Origin: Trichomonas tenax
Taxonomy: Eukaryota > Parabasalia > Trichomonadida > Trichomonadidae
Assembly (NCBI GenBank): GCA_023091735.1
Contig: JALKBU010000038.1
Location: forward strand, 1-64,000
Length of the DNA: 64,000 bases
Direction of reading: 5' to 3'
Shown: piece after piece, positions 62,862-64,000 of the stretch
How the letters are laid out: each line of letters begins with the position of its first letter
Position numbering within the stretch: position 1 is the first letter of the stretch
The notes under the pieces: model-generated
Seen by the model: only the letters and a program-made list of their open reading frames with translations
What the model was told of the DNA's origin: nothing
Databases searched by the model: none
Position numbers and translations under genes: made by a program

Positions 62862-64000
62862 CAAAAAAAATTAAAATTTGAAATAACAGATTTTTCGACA
62901 TGTTGTATAAATTTAGCTGCTTATAATGCAGGGACCATGGCCACATGATAATGATTTTGTAATAATTATGGCCTCTTAATTCATATATTCAATCAATATT
63001 TTAAGCCAGAAGGCCATAATTATTCCTAATGTAAAATTTCGCACTAAATGCCCAATTCTTCGTTTTTCTTGCTCTGTAGGATGATTGAAGCACAAATACA
63101 TGAGTTCTGTGAGTTTTTAATGATAAGAAAATTTTACGTGTCAGAAATTTTATATCGCTGCTATATTGATACATAGTGCATTTAGGTGATTTCAAATTCA
63201 TTAATAAAAATTTCCTGTTGCTTATCAAATTTTGTTACTTGTCAAAAATTATCAAATGAAAAGATTTATATGTCAATAAAAATATATCGATTAAGTATTG
63301 ATATATTCTTTTTGATTAACAAAATTACCAATTAACATTTTACATGGCAAAATTATTAAAATTCATTTCAAACGGCTCTATATAGCTATTTCAGCTTGCA
63401 TCAATAAAAATAACAGTCAGATTTTTTCCTCAAAAGTCCTTTACATGTCAAAAGAACCTGATTCAAAGTGTTTCAACTGAAAATAATGAATTTCATCGAA
63501 CAAAATTGTAAAATTTTTGATCGCCATATACAAATCATCGGTAAGATTTCCTTTACTAAGCTCGAACGATAGATGTCAAGCCGCCAAATAATCGTCAAAG
63601 CGGCTTGTCACCTCATGCAATTAAGGTAGCTTTATGCATAATGCATTTAAATGCTAAAAACTATCAAAAACAAAAATATCTTAAAATAATAGAGTAACTA
63701 TCAAAACGGTTTGATGAAAAACTGACATTTAATTTTTGTAATTTTACTTCTCAATCTGAACTTCGAACGAAGGAAATTGCTTGGTAATTATCTAACACTC
63801 CTTGCATACTTACCTTGTAGAACTATTCGTTAGTTAATTCTTAGTTCTTACATGTTTATAAGTGTTGATATCAATTTCAAACTATGTTCATATTTGATTA
63901 GTTTTACAAATAGATATAATATGCAAGTGCAAAAGTTTAATCGCAACATTAAGTGTTTATTGTTTTGCGCGTCTAGAAATTCATCCCATAATATGATTTT
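62862..64000. other. 1.1-kb terminal spacer
   Basis: No gene is supported. It has a 13-bp inverted pair (AATAATTATGGCC, 62961-62973 and 63012-63024). A GC hairpin lies at 63577-63607 (CAAGCCGC/GCGGCTTG). TTTACATG motifs occur at 63339-63346 and 63440-63447, the latter as TTTACATGTCA, so a minus- or plus-strand promoter could lie here. Confidence 0.4.

Overview
The window is eukaryotic nuclear DNA from a parabasalid flagellate, most likely a trichomonad close to Tritrichomonas foetus or Trichomonas vaginalis. The evidence is intron-poor single-exon genes using the standard code, very AT-rich spacers, short 5' leaders with initiator-like TCA plus T-run sites just before many ATGs, numerous divergent protein kinases, a Pmp-like beta-helix surface protein, a hydrogenosome-type N-terminus on MsrB, and an axonemal protein. 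The species assignment is inference, since no rRNA is present.

Layout. Bases 1-3.4 kb are repeat-rich: a 190-bp direct repeat present twice, a nested inverted-repeat element, GC-rich hairpins, and the tail of a tyrosine recombinase beside a 34-bp palindrome. Bases 3.6-14.6 kb hold tRNA-Tyr (with a short intron), a small kinase, MsrB, a two-helix membrane protein, an LRR protein, a broken beta-helix surface gene, and a TKL-type kinase with a long helical C-terminal half. Bases 14.6-27.4 kb are a gene graveyard: fragments of the beta-helix family, a 1.05-kb TTAA-flanked inverted-repeat element, a frameshifted Myb gene, a peroxiredoxin scrap, GT61 glycosyltransferase remnants, tRNA-Leu, and a GC-rich NADP-glutamate dehydrogenase pseudogene with several lesions.

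From 27.9 kb onward the window is mostly intact genes. These are DNAJC21/JJJ1, a RABL6-like GTPase with a long acidic tail, a second beta-helix membrane protein, a PQ-loop (SLC66A2-like) protein, a CAMK-like kinase, an AAAP amino-acid transporter, a divergent metallophosphoesterase/TMEM230 pair, a 53-residue conserved-looking ORF, a tetraspan protein, AAMP/SQT1, UBC13, RPC11, EMC2, a PHO91-like anion transporter, a Pmp-like surface protein, CFAP57, a TPR protein with an SGNH-like tail, and another small kinase paralogous to the one at 4-5 kb. Two more inverted-repeat elements lie in the large spacers at 41.5-42.5 kb and 49.0-50.9 kb.

There is no operon-like logic. Housekeeping functions (ribosome biogenesis, ER membrane insertion, Pol III transcription, ubiquitin, motility) are interspersed with surface proteins and kinases. 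Promoters look compact: several genes share an AAAAGTGNCA or GACATGTAAAGTG-type motif close upstream. One 66-bp spacer must serve two divergent genes.
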